This document shows, one piece after another, positions 21,764 to 31,997 of a DNA stretch of 64,000 nucleotides (positions are counted from its first letter, which is position 1; the number at the start of each line of letters is the position of its first letter). The notes below the pieces were generated by a model. That model searched no databases, was not told the DNA's origin, and was given only the letters and a program-made list of their open reading frames with translations. The translations under genes and the position numbers were made by a program. The stretch comes from Boothiomyces macroporosus (lineage: Eukaryota; Chytridiomycota; Chytridiomycetes; Rhizophydiales; Terramycetaceae): positions 54,739 through 118,738 of the forward strand of contig JADGKB010000036.1 of the NCBI GenBank assembly GCA_027604185.1. Reading direction: 5' to 3'.

Positions 21764-23024
21764 TTAACAGCAATTTTTGAAATTACCAAGCTGAGCATTG
21801 GTAATTGGTTTGAGGCCCCTCTGACAACTGAAGATCTTGAGCTTGATGATGATAGGCTTACTGGAGACTGTTTAGCTGATGACCCAGCTATGTGCGAGAG
21901 TGAAGCCTGTATTCCATATTTCAAGTTGGGAATGGATTTTCCTGCCTTTAGCAAATTTGGTATAGACTTGAACCGCTCTTCGATATGTTTCACTTCTTGA
22001 GGGTAAAGTTCCTTGTCTCTATTTATCTTTGCTCGAGTTTCTTGAAGTATTTTATATTCGTTCAGGATAATTCGCATGGTCGTGAGCGTAACTTCAATAT
22101 ATTCATTATTCACTTTGTCATGCAGTCTTAGGAAAGGGTACTGGTCTGGCTGTAGCAAATCCACGATTTCTTTGTTTTCTATTTTGTCTGCATCGACCAT
22201 TAGAAAAGTAGCGTCCAGATGAATGAATCCTAAATTATCTAGAATTTTAATGTCGTCTTCAACATTAGATTTAACGTGCAAGTATACAATCACTAGCTGG
22301 TTCTTTAACTGTTCCATGTAGTCTTTGTAGCCTTTCACTTCCATTATTCTTCCCCCTTTGTTTTTGGTCTTTCCCTTTTTTGGCGATTGCTTATTGCGAT
22401 TGATTATTTCTGCATTAGCAACCATTCCGTTTTTCTTGTATTCTTCACACATCCTTTCTGCAGCATTTGGTTCACTTGTTTCCAAAAGAAGCTTTCCATT
22501 CAGGTATAGTCTAAACCAAGGAAAAGATGCGATTTCGAGAGAGTTTGCAAGATCCTTTAATTAATAACCGTGTACCTGACAATCGTGATCATCAACATTC
22601 AAAAATAACACATGGTTGGGATTTGACATTTTCTTTGCTCTTTCAGTGACAGCTTGATTAATTTTTGCCCATCCTGCATAGAAATATGCAATTCGAATCT
22701 CTGCGGATTGGACAAAGTAGTCGTATTTCTTTGGAAATTCCATTTCGTCGATGATCTTTTCATAGATTTCCTTTGCTTTCAAAACATCCACATTGAAAAA
22801 TGTCTCAAATGGTCTCCCTTCAACAAACCATTGCAGGCAAGGGCAGTTTTCTCTTGTAATCGGTAACTTCTCTGTTACGCTATCAACATCAATTTCGTAA
22901 TACTTCACGTTCGCGCCGAATGAATGAGTAAACGGTTCCGGCCTAATATGAGTAATTATTACTGAATCGTTATGTAATAGTAGATCAATGTTACCCCAGT
23001 TTTCGTTTTTTCTTCAAAGGACAT
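21764..23024 (-). CDS. Protein with three thioredoxin-like folds lacking CxxC, 4 exons (last exon uncertain)
   Basis: About 399 aa. Introns 22943-22962 and about 22561-22581 are well supported; a third (GTAAGCCTATCATCATCAAG) near the C-terminus is tentative. Three thioredoxin-like units follow each other. Unit 1 starts LIYYYITIQPEPF, with VKYYEIDVDSV. Unit 2 starts IRIAYFYAGW, with FLNVDDHDCQDLA and FPWFRLYLNGK. Unit 3 starts LVIVYLHVKS, with FLMVDADKIENKEI and QYPFLRLHDK. None keeps a CxxC redox pair where it would be expected, so it is probably a non-enzymatic scaffold. A Ser-rich tail follows. Without the third intron the frame runs to 21724 and overlaps the ABCA 3' end by 32 bp, giving 419 aa. 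I prefer the spliced form, which leaves an 8-bp gap. Confidence 0.72.
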
Positions 23025-23180
23025 TTGGCAAACAAAGGGGAGATAAAACTAAAGATATTCCCAACAAACAATCGTATTTCTCATCCGAAATAAAAAACAA
23101 AATGCCAACAACAAGCGGAAGAAATTCCGTACAACATTTCTTCAACTTTTGCTATTTATTTTTAAGCTGTAATCTTGAAA

Positions 23181-24131
23181 ATGAAAATTTTGTGGAATCC
23201 CAACATTACCATTGACGCATGTATGGATAGCCTTGTTAAATATCTTGGAATTCCGCTTGTCATAGCGGCGGTATTATTAATATCTAGCGGAGCATTATTG
23301 TATTATTCCGTAATAGCAGACAATACTACCATAATAGGAATCAGTTGCTCAATATTTGTTGGATATGTGTTTTATTGCTCGTTATTTCATTTCGCAATGG
23401 CGGTAAGAACGAAAGCAGGAAACCCACCGCTTTCAAGTGAACCATTGCATGGCGAAGATGCAGTATTGATTGAAGACGGATACGAGACATGCCGGAAATG
23501 TAAATCGAATTAAATTAGGCAATCTGCTTCGTTCACCTAGAGCTCATCATTGTAAAGTATGTGGAATGTGTGTTTTGAAGATGGATCACCATTGTAAATT
23601 TGGCTAATGCAGGTCCATGGATTAATAATTGTGTCGGGCATTTCAATCACCGCTATTTCTATTTATTTCTTGTGTATACTAGCCTAGATTGTCTAATATT
23701 TGTAATTGCAGCGACTCCTACGTTCAGGTCAGAATTCATAGATTTTAAAATGAACGTGCAGTGGCCTTTCTTCTTGGCCAATGTGTTGTTTCTTTTCGAA
23801 TATATAGTCAGTTTGACGGTGGGAATAGCTGTGCTTGGAATGGCCATATGGCACACTTACCTTATTGTAACTGCTCAAACGACCATCGAGTATCACGAAT
23901 TTCAGTATTATAAACATGTGACTCAACATACGGGGGAGGTGCTCGATCTTAATGTAGGTGTTTAGGAACGAATATGACTTTGGATCTCATCAGAATCTCA
24001 AGAACTTTTTCAATATATCAACTCTTCATCCATGGTACAAAGTCCTGATACCATGGCCGCATCCTCCTCAAGGCAATGGTGTTGCTTGGTATACCTTAAG
24101 GGATAGCTTCCGTGAGTCAAGTAACGGATAA
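23181..24131 (+). CDS. DHHC-type protein S-palmitoyltransferase, 4 exons
   Basis: About 297 aa. Two N-terminal membrane segments ([18 protein letters not shown] and [19 protein letters not shown]), then the cysteine-rich domain [32 protein letters not shown] with the catalytic DHHC, then two more membrane segments and the TTxE motif (TTIE). These are the defining features of the family, which attaches fatty acids to protein cysteines at endomembranes. Introns: 23500-23518, 23594-23612, 23939-23957, each 19 nt. Two fall inside the zinc-binding domain, and 23594-23612 splits the final Cys codon of DHHC itself, so the DHHC motif exists only after splicing. It is divergent from the thioredoxin-fold gene across 156 bp. 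Confidence 0.93.
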
Positions 24132-24254
24132 ACCATTTTTTGAAGCAGATGGGAGTTGATGTTTCAATCCCTGCGCATGAGTAATTTTCATTAACACCTC
24201 AGCCATAATAAATAGACGTCAAAAAAGTCCTTGAATTGATTCTACAAGCGATAA

Positions 24255-24783
24255 ATGATCACTGAATATTCGTACGAATTCAAGAGCTACGTTTGCGATT
24301 CGTTCATTCCTTACAGGATAATCTACATTCCCATTGACGGCACGAAGGACACCAGAACCACAATTGAATGGTCTATAGACAACATACTTGACCCCAAATT
24401 CGATAAAATAATACTATTTCATATACGCAAATCGCCATCTCTCAATATAGACAAAGACACCATGTTCAATACCAACCCAGAAGGTAATTGTTCCTAATCC
24501 AGTCGTCCTGAAAAAAGTTAAAGTACAGTATGAAGATGGTAAGAATACAGTAAACGAAATGCTCAACCAATGGAGCAAGCTTTTTGTCGGCTTTGGTTAC
24601 AATGTAGAAACACTGGCTTTGGTAAAATCTCTAAACTCGATCAAATACCCATGGATATTCAAAACCGTTCCGCAGCAGGTTAGACAACTGGCTTTAGTCA
24701 CTAAAAAGAAGATGGGAAACGAATTGGCGGTCTTTCTAGCAAAATCTGGAGTTTCTGCACTGTACTATACTGATGATGAATAA
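24255..24783 (+). CDS. Small UspA-like (universal stress protein fold) protein, 2 exons
   Basis: About 169 aa after removal of one 19-nt intron (24484-24502, GTAATTGTTCCTAATCCAG). The N-terminal half resembles a universal-stress-protein strand-helix unit (IIYIPIDGTKDT, TIEWSIDNIL, KIILFHIRK). The C-terminal half (TVPQQVRQLALVTKKKMGNELAVFLAKSG is too long to quote as a motif; key parts are QQVRQLALVTKKK and LAVFLAKSGVS) is not a clear ATP-binding UspA end. I treat the family as tentative. The gene converges on DNAI4, whose stop lies 32 bp away. Confidence 0.62.
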
Positions 24784-24814
24784 CTTAATACATTTTTTAA
24801 CAAAAGTTTTTATT

Positions 24815-27560
24815 CTAAGTCAATGTTGGCGCAACTGCTGGGATTTTGGAATTCAAAATTCGTGATAGCGCGTGAACTTGTTCTTGTCTCCATTGTTGAA
24901 CAGCTTCATCATTAGGGTCTCCAGTAGCTAATGGATTGACTATACCAGAACAAGTTGCTTCCAGTTCTGAAGAAGTGTTTTTGCATATTTTGTATAATGC
25001 TACCGCGCCGTAATCGTCTCCAGTAATAACAATTGGTGACTTTGACGCAAAGGCAATAGATGTAAGCTGTCTATCCAATACATTATGATTGATGATTGGA
25101 TCAAGAACAGAAAACTCTAAATCCCATATCTCCAATTTACCATTTGCAGACACTGTCCCAAAGAAGGTTGAGCAGAGTGGAGACCACGCGATATCATTAA
25201 TTGTATCCTAAGGTTAAAGAACAGTACTTTTCCGCTTTGGAATTTAAATATTTCCTCTTCACTATCTTGATTCCATAACCTGGAGGTCCAATCGGACGAG
25301 CACGACAGAAATATCCCTGGAACAAAAGGAGACCATTTTACTTTGTTTACAGGTCCGGTGTGTGCAGAATATGTGTTCAGGTATTGTTCATTGTAAGAGC
25401 AGGAACATTTGTGGATTTGGCCATCTTCCGTACCTACAATATAACTAGGTTAGTTTTGCCTTACATATTACTATCCTTTGTGTTAAAGTCAAAGCACAAA
25501 CCACCGGTTTGTCTGGCTATAAATGAATTATTGTTCATTGTTGCCCCAGATTTTATTGCAGTGGTCTTTTGTTTAGTCATTCGTTTCAAAACCATCAAAT
25601 CTGTAAACTCCAACCCTTTTCTAATCATCCATTGTGTCACTCTGCCATCCGTTGATACCGAAACTAGAGTTTCTCCTTTTGATTGCTCATCTCCAGCAAC
25701 CCTTTCTCTTTCTACCCACTTTAATTCCCAAACTGGATCTCTATGTTTACCATTATTTTCGGTGTCATCCAAAGCCCATTTTCCAGCAGGTTGTCGAACA
25801 TCATAGATTATTATACGACCATCTTGGAACCCTGCCGCCAAAAGCCCTGGATTCATATTTGAGAAATCAATTGAAGTTACTGGGGAGTTGGTGTAGTAAA
25901 TTCTGTCTGGCCACTCTGGGTTTTTGGCTGACCAGCACAAGATCAAACCTGGGGAAGCATTGGATTGAAATCGAGACTCACTATATGCAACTGCTAAAAT
26001 ATCTTCATTTTGTTTGTTCCAAGACATGTTTGTGACATGTCTACCTCTACTTAAATCACATCGATAAGACCAAAGCATCTGGATTGTTGGGAGGTTACTG
26101 GTGGATAATTCTTCTGCTTCTCTATTTTCATCTGGCTGTTAACTGAAGTTTACTATCTTGCTCAAACATAGCTGTCACTCCTTCAGAGTTATTTTGTTGA
26201 TTGTTCTGTTGGATTATCGTGCTGACTCTTTTCTGTTCAATCAGACCATCATCTTTGGCATTTCTATATGAAATAATCCTTTTTTCATAATTATTTCCCA
26301 CTACGGCTTTTTCCATCAATGATAATTGCGCCATTATTCCTTTGAGCTCACCCTATGATAAGATTTATGTTACCACTGTCACCCCTGGCTCTTTTGTTGC
26401 TGATTGAGCCGTTCCTCCAGCAGCTGACTTTGCAGTAGCTGAGTTTCTACCGTCATCTCCAGCTTCAGACCCTTCACCAACAAAGTTAGACTCCTTATCC
26501 TCCAATACACTCTGGGATGTGATTGCGGTTGATTTAGGTCTTTGCTCTGGGGGTACTTCACCCAATTCGTATTTCCCTTCCAACTCTTTAGGCTTTTCAC
26601 TTTCCGATGAGATTGGCCTATCAGCGTCGCCATTAAAGGCATCATATATTGTCCATTGATTAACCATAACTTCTGCATTGGCGAATTTCTGAGCAGTTGC
26701 TTGAACTTCTTTAGATTTTGTGGGTGTCTCAAATGTTTGTACCGATCTCGAAATATAATTATCATTATTTTGAATGACACTTTTAAGCTGCAATTAGTAG
26801 ATATTACTTCCTTGTATTTTGCATTTTGTGCTTTTACCACCATAGTCTCATCGATTGAATCCGCGCATACCGCTACTGAAGGAATACTGAGCATGAATAT
26901 CGTATTAGTTTCAGTCAATGATATATGAATTAACTTTGAAGGATCGATTTCCTTGGGCTTTGACTGTAAAGATAAGCCAGGTAAACCGTGAGCAGCCTCT
27001 TTGGTGTCTTAATTAGAACAAATCAACCTTTCAGATCTAAATCCGAAGTAAAACTAGCGGATACAGACACATTTTCATCCATAATTGAATTGCCTTGTTG
27101 AGAGACCATTTGAGCAGATACACCTCCAAAGGTCATTGATTTCTTGGAACCCTCGCCCATTTCAAAGGTAGAAGTGCTGGCCATTTCCAGATGATTTAAT
27201 AATTCCGAAGCGGTTTCCTACATTAAAATATCGTACTTTGGGGTTGGAGATATCCCCAGTGGACTGCAGACTATCCAGATTCAAGGCAGTTTTACCAAAT
27301 CGGTAGTTGGAAAGAGAGTGCGGAGTTACATCTTCACCCTGACCGTCAATAATAGTGACGTTTGCCCATTTTTCATTACTTTTTTTGTCTACGTTTACTT
27401 TTGAACGAATCGAGTTTTTAGAATCTGCTGTTGGTGGAGGTATCAACACTGAGGTTTTACCAGACTCTACGTTCATTTGAGACTTTCTTGCGTAATTGGT
27501 AGAGCTCCTCACACTTTCATTTACCTGAGATTTTCGTAGTTTTGACTGTGAGTTTAACAT
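24815..27560 (-). CDS. DNAI4: Axonemal dynein intermediate chain DNAI4/WDR78, 8 exons
   Basis: About 867 aa. The N-terminal half has VTIIDGQGEDVTPHSL, typical of DNAI4, then TIFMLSIPSVAVCAD and an acidic, low-complexity stretch. The C-terminal half is a WD40 propeller (about 470-860), with units such as VTNMSWNKQNEDILAV, AAGFQDGRIIIYDVR and VNKVKWSPFVPGIFLSCSSD. DNAI4 is needed for inner-arm f/I1 dynein assembly in flagella. Introns: 27218-27236, 27008-27027, 26788-26807, 26353-26373, 26132-26153, 25445-25464, 25208-25227. An ACGCGT box lies 15 nt upstream of the start. Confidence 0.9.
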
Positions 27561-27839
27561 TTCAAATAAAAAATAACGCGTCTCCTCTTCCCTGTTGTAT
27601 AATCAGTACCATGCTACCCTCATTGATAAACACGACGAAATTATAAAAGTGCACTTGAACAGGTTTGTGCTGCCTGCGTACCTCAGTTCTCAGCCAGCCA
27701 ATACTATTGGATTCATGCGCAACCATTTGGTTAGTGTAAATTGCATGGCTCAGTTCAATTGCTTTGTGCAAAATTGTTTGGCTGAGATTAAATTCAGTTC
27801 CAAACCAAAAGGTTATTTTAAAAAAAAAATCAAATTGAA
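27561..27839. other. Divergent intergenic region DNAI4/ZNHIT3
   Basis: 279 bp between the two start codons. It has an ACGCGT palindrome at 27576-27581 on the DNAI4 side and an A-rich run next to the ZNHIT3 start. Short open frames occur on both strands (for example minus 27562-27771), but none has a family match or a convincing start, so I treat the interval as regulatory. Confidence 0.5.
27576..27581. promoter_or_regulatory. ACGCGT box upstream of DNAI4
   Basis: ACGCGT, 15 nt upstream of the DNAI4 start at 27560 (minus). It is the third exact copy of the hexamer next to a start codon in the non-repeated part plus copy 1. Confidence 0.35.
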
Positions 27840-28229
27840 ATGGGAGTCTGTGAAATTTGCAATACGAATGACCACAAATACAAGTGCCCTAAATGCCAGG
27901 TACAATACTGTTCTGTAATTTGCTTTCAGAAACACAAGAAAGAGACGGATTCAAATGGAGAATCGATTTGTAAGGAAATTATTCCACCTCCTCCACCTCC
28001 ACCTTTGGAACCAACGGAAAGGACGTTTGATGAAGATGCGCTGACTGAAAATCAGCTGAAAGCAATTGAGTCGTCACCGGAGCTGAAGAAAATGCTCAAG
28101 GATTCGATTTTGCAGATATACCTCCAAACGTTGGATACTTCCCTGGAACCAGAATCTGTTTTTGACAAGCTGCAGGGGAACCAAAAGTTTGACGAATTTT
28201 ACAACTTGGTATTAGATTTAATAAAGTAA
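27840..28229 (+). CDS. ZNHIT3: HIT-type zinc-finger protein, ZNHIT3-like, intronless
   Basis: 129 aa. An N-terminal HIT zinc finger (CEICNTNDHKYKCPKCQVQYC, then CFQKHK) is followed by a proline run (seven Pro) and a C-terminal helical domain (LTENQLKAIESSPELKKML). This layout matches ZNHIT3 / yeast Hit1, which with NUFIP/Rsa1 helps assemble box C/D snoRNPs in the nucleus. Its size is near that of human ZNHIT3 (155 aa). No intron is needed. The start is the only suitable ATG, directly after an A-rich stretch. Confidence 0.87.
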   Translation: MGVCEICNTNDHKYKCPKCQVQYCSVICFQKHKKETDSNGESICKEIIPPPPPPPLEPTERTFDEDALTENQLKAIESSPELKKMLKDSILQIYLQTLDTSLEPESVFDKLQGNQKFDEFYNLVLDLIK

Positions 28230-28632
28230 TATGCTATCTATGGTTAATAAATGGAATTCGTTTCAATGCATTCATTCAAAGCAGAGATCTGTTTTGGATC
28301 CCAGTTTAAATTTTAATCGAACCCATCTGAATAGGTTATTCATTTTTGTGTTGCTTTCTTCTGGTGGCTCTTCAACAATGCAGCCTTGTTACACAATAGA
28401 GCAAAAGACAATGTCGCCACCTCATGACTACAATCGTAATTGTGAGTTGCAGCTGAATAATACTGATATCCCACCAGATCCCAATACTCAGCACAACAGA
28501 TCCATTGTTTAGTCAGCTTGTCCATATTAAACTTTATCGGCTAGATTTCGTGGCAATAACAAACCCCTGTAAAAAGGTCAGCTGAGTCTTATGCGAGTAT
28601 AAATAGTCTATTATCTGACGTATTCTTTGAAA
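28230..28632. other. 403-bp interval with only doubtful small ORFs
   Basis: Between ZNHIT3 and NDUFA4. A minus-strand frame at 28340-28525 starts with ATG and codes for 61 residues (MDKLTKQWICCAEYWDLV..., with a TPR-helix-like LSFALLCNKAALLK). It looks protein-like but I cannot assign it to a family. A plus-strand frame at 28378-28512 overlaps it. No structured RNA is evident. Confidence 0.3.
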
Positions 28633-28908
28633 ATGAAGGGAGATTCGTCGTTGTTCAGAGGTGTCAGACAACCACACAATGCTGTTATTGTAACTGCCGT
28701 TGGAGCTGGTTTGTTTGCTGGCTTTGCTTACATGTTCCACATCATGAAGAACGATCCTACTATTGTCTGGACCAACAAAGTTAACAACCCATACCCATGG
28801 TTAAATATCAGTCAAAACAAAAACTTGAAGTTGTACGCAGTCAATAACAAGTTTGAAGATTCTTCCGTCAGAGAAACCTTCATTGTCAACAAGAGACCAG
28901 ATGCTTGA
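28633..28908 (+). CDS. NDUFA4: NDUFA4/MLRQ-like respiratory-chain subunit, intronless
   Basis: 91 aa. One membrane helix (NAVIVTAVGAGLFAGFAYMF) is followed by DPTIVWTNKVNNPYPW and LKLYAVNNKFED. This corresponds to the family block with NNPEPW and KFYSVN. The family was first assigned to complex I and is now placed with cytochrome c oxidase, in the mitochondrial inner membrane. The start is the ATG six bases inside the open frame. It converges on the F-box/WD40 gene, with 55 bp between stops. Confidence 0.8.
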   Translation: MKGDSSLFRGVRQPHNAVIVTAVGAGLFAGFAYMFHIMKNDPTIVWTNKVNNPYPWLNISQNKNLKLYAVNNKFEDSSVRETFIVNKRPDA

Positions 28909-28963
28909 TACATTCTGATTAAAATAAATCTCATAAAATAACAGTTTTATTCATTGGGTATTT

Positions 28964-30561
28964 CTATTGGGTATGAAGAAAGTCTCTCACAATAACAGCC
29001 CCGCTTTCATCACCAGTAATTAGCTTTGTATCTGATAACAATATCGATGTAACTGATCCGTTCTTTGGCGTAAAAGTATACGTACACTGACCAGTTTCAA
29101 TGTCCCATATCTTAACGGTCTGATCTTGACTACCACTGACAATTCTGATCGCATCCGCGTCTATTCCCCACACGCCTTCAGTATGTCCAAACAGTGTGGA
29201 AATCAATTTACCAGTGTGGAAATCCCAGATTTTTATGGTATTATCCAAAGAACCTGTAACAACTCTTCGGATATGGGCATTCAATCCATGTTGTGGTTGC
29301 ATTAAAGCGAATGTTTGTACCGGTCCGACATGTCCTGAGAATGTTCGTATTGGTGTCTTTGAATCAATATCCCACAAAATCTAGGTTAAAAAGCAAGTAC
29401 CATATTATTGTCATCGGAGCAACTAAGAAGTTCCTTCTTTCCAGGTAATATTTTTACCTTGTTTACCCAGTCTTGATGCCTATAATTAAGTAACACTTGC
29501 CCGACGAGCGAAAATGAGCAGCCTTTAGCTAAATCCCACACTCTGATAATTCCATCCTTTGCTCCAGAAGCAAGAATTTTATCAATATAATGGATTGAAA
29601 CTACGCCAGCAGTATGTCCTTCTATCGTCCTTACACATTCAAATGTTTTTGGATGCCATATTCTTATAGTCTTGTCCATCGAACAACTGATAATTTTAGA
29701 TTCGTCAAATTGTACTCCTCTAACACACTTTGTATGCCCTTTCAAAATACCAACACATATTCCAGTATTAATATCCCAGGCCCGAAGCGTATGATCAAAT
29801 GAAGCAGAAATCAGCAATCCTCTTGCTTGATCAAAGTACAATCCCATCACACCATCAACATGCCCCAACAGCTTTCTGGTTGAGCATTTTGGTTTTCTCC
29901 AATTTCTTGCAACTACCGATCTCTCTGCATAGATTTGTTTCCATGGTTTTGTTTCAATTTTAACAGGAACCGGTGGTATATGCTGTAAAGGTTCAATCTG
30001 TATACATTTGGTAGATTCACTTGGTTTTGAAGGAGAGCAGGTCTTTTGGCGTTTAGGATCTGGCATACTCGACTCGCACGGAATTTCTTTTCTCTTCATT
30101 GTGCTCATAAGCTATTATTAATATTAATTTACAGGAAGTCCCCATCCGCATTTCGAACACTTCTTGTCAATATGCTGAGAACACATTCTTTTCCAAATAA
30201 CATCAGAGTCTCCCATCTCCTTCCAGCTTTTACAAACTTGAGAAACATGACATAGCGATGTTGCGTCAAGGTAATTCAATATTTTGTAACATATTTCGCT
30301 TGGTAGAATTGTAATGAAATCTACTTTTGTCAATTCAATTAAAGAGTCTGACAAGTAAGACAATTGCGGGAAACAGGAATAGTGAAGGATTCCATTCAAC
30401 GCAAGCGATCTTTTCGACCACGACAGTTTAGAATAATTATCCCAAATGGCGCTGATTAAAATTTGGTCGTCCTTTGATTCTCTAGCCAGCTGATTCTTGA
30501 GTGTGAGCTCCTTGTTATTTTCCTGGTCTTGTTTCTGGTGTCGATAGCATTTGTGATTCAT
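28964..30561 (-). CDS. F-box/WD40 ubiquitin-ligase substrate receptor (Met30/SCON-2 type), 4 exons with one GC-AG intron
   Basis: About 511 aa. The F-box (LPSEICYKILNYLDATSL, then VCKSWKEM) is followed by MCSQHIDKKCSKCGWGLP, a signature of Met30/SCON-2, a Lys-rich linker and seven WD40 repeats (for example GHTKCVRGVQFDESKIIS and GHTEGVWGID). In fungi Met30 is the SCF receptor that controls sulfur metabolism and the cell cycle. Introns: 30112-30132, 29480-29500 (GC...AG, in frame, stop-free) and 29381-29400. Removing 29480-29500 changes SLVGQVLLNYRHQDW to SLVGHQDW, restoring a WD40 GH. The start is the ATG at 30561; an in-frame ATG about 55 bp upstream is also possible. Confidence 0.88.
29480..29500 (-). 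other. GC-AG 21-nt intron in the F-box/WD40 gene
   Basis: On the minus strand the interval starts GCAAGT and ends TTATAG, with TTAAT near the 3' end. Its length is a multiple of three and it has no stop, so the open frame does not reveal it. Excision restores the conserved GHQDWV of the WD40 repeat. GCAAGT after a G is the usual form of GC-type donor sites. Confidence 0.75.
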
Positions 30562-30938
30562 TTTTAAATTCAAAAAATTGTTGGGGGTTTTAAGCTGGCG
30601 CAGGATGAGACATTGCACCATCAAAAACAATTATTGCACAAACACACACCTTCATAATGCTATGAATTCTATCGATAGAATTCTACCTACTGGAAGCCAG
30701 TACTATGGAGATTATCATGCCATCTCCCATGTGAATAAATCCCCAATACCAATCATTGATCATCTCTCTTCCATGTCCGAATAAACAGAGTAATCCTTTT
30801 GATTCCATATTTCCAGAGAGTTAATTTTCTCTGGAAATCAAGAATCTTCAATTAAAGCAAACCAATCAAATTCGATGATATTTTCAACTTAATGCATTCA
30901 TCGCTCTTTTTAATTTTTCCATTTTTCTACACTTACAA
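30562..30938. other. 377-bp divergent interval with a palindrome, a hairpin and a doubtful 41-codon ORF
   Basis: Between the F-box/WD40 and NUBP1 starts. A plus-strand ATG at 30662 opens a 40-residue frame ending at 30784 (MNSIDRILPTGSQYYGDY...), with no family match. A perfect 20-bp palindrome, GAATTCTATCGATAGAATTC, lies at 30664-30683. A hairpin with an 11-bp stem (ATTTCCAGAGA / TCTCTGGAAAT) and an 8-nt loop lies at 30809-30838. Confidence 0.5.
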
Positions 30939-31938
30939 ATGTCTAGTGAGATTCCAGATAATGCAAACGAACACTGCCCAGGTATTTTACTACTAACCAG
31001 GCCCCGCAAGTGAGCAAGCAGGAACAACAGACTCTTGCGCTGGCTGTCCAAACCAACAATTATGCAAAGAAGGACCAAAGGAAGATCCTTCGATTCCGAT
31101 AATCACTGAAAAGATGAAGAATGTAAAGCACAAGATTCTAGTGTTATCAGGAAAAGGAGGAGTTGGCAAATCAACTGTGTCTACTAATATTTCTTTTGGA
31201 TTATCAATGAAAGATGACCAAATTGGCTTGATGGACCTTGACATTTGTGGACCTTCTCTGCCTAAAATGACTGGGCTAGAAGGCGAACAAGTTCATCAGA
31301 GTAACTCTGGTTGGTCGCCAGTTTATGTAAATGATAACCTTTCAGTAATGTCAATCGGATTCATGTTACCTAACCCGGATGAAGCTGTAATTTGGAAGGG
31401 ACCGAAAAAGAATGGTAAATGAAATCTAAAAAGGCCTCATCAAACAATTTCTAAAAGACGTTGATTGGGGAGACTTGGATTACTTGGTTATAGAGTATTG
31501 CATTTCTAATATAGTACTCCTCCTGGAACATCAGATGAGCACCTGTCAATTGTTCAGTATCTCAAAGAGTCAAAGATTGATGGGGCTGTCATAGTGACGA
31601 CTCCACAAGAAATATCTTTACAGGACGTCAGAAAAGAGATCAATTTCATTAGAAAAGTTGGAGTTCCAGTGATAGGCGTTGTAGAAAACATGGCTGGCTT
31701 TGTTTGTCCTAAATGTACAAAGGAAAGCTTGATATTCGCTCCTTCAACTGGCGGTGCAAAGAAGTTGTGTGATGAGATGGGTGTGCCATTCTTAGCGAGT
31801 GTCCCAATTGACCCTAGAATTGCCAAATCGTGTGATTTAGGACAATCGATTTTTGAAGAGTATCCAGACAGTCCTGCTGTGAAGGCTTATCAAACCATCA
31901 TTTCTCAAATCACGGAATTTACAAATAAAGCATTGTAA
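30939..31938 (+). CDS. NUBP1: Cytosolic Fe-S cluster assembly scaffold NUBP1/Nbp35, 4 exons
   Basis: About 313 aa. The N-terminal four-Cys cluster ([10 protein letters not shown]..., then [10 protein letters not shown]) identifies Nbp35/NUBP1 rather than Cfd1/NUBP2. The P-loop is [10 protein letters not shown], then [11 protein letters not shown], and the C-terminal CPKC motif is present. With Cfd1 it builds [4Fe-4S] clusters in the cytosol. Introns: 30982-31000, 31415-31433, 31495-31514. The first splits the Gly codon right after the first cluster Cys (CP|G), and the third splits the Asp codon of DTPPG. Confidence 0.94.
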
Positions 31939-31997
31939 TTTAATCTAAAGAGTTTATAGTCTTGAGTTTCATGATCTGAAAATCTTTTTGAAAAAAA

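Larger units (their letters stand above)
1..21815. repeat. First copy of a >=21.8-kb direct repeat (period 42,184 bp)
   Basis: Base 1 aligns with base 42185 and base 21815 with base 64000, in the same orientation. The offset is 42,184 up to about base 18390 and 42,185 after it, because copy 2 has one extra T. I see no difference between copies from 1 to 16310. From 16311 on I count about 28 substitutions plus the indel. The repeat carries RSPH10B through ABCA. Neither outer edge is visible, since the window opens and closes inside the repeat. Confidence 0.97.

Noticed and set aside
27562..27771. 69-residue minus-strand ORF upstream of DNAI4
   Set aside because: It has no ATG start in frame, no family match and ends 1 bp before the DNAI4 start region; more likely promoter.
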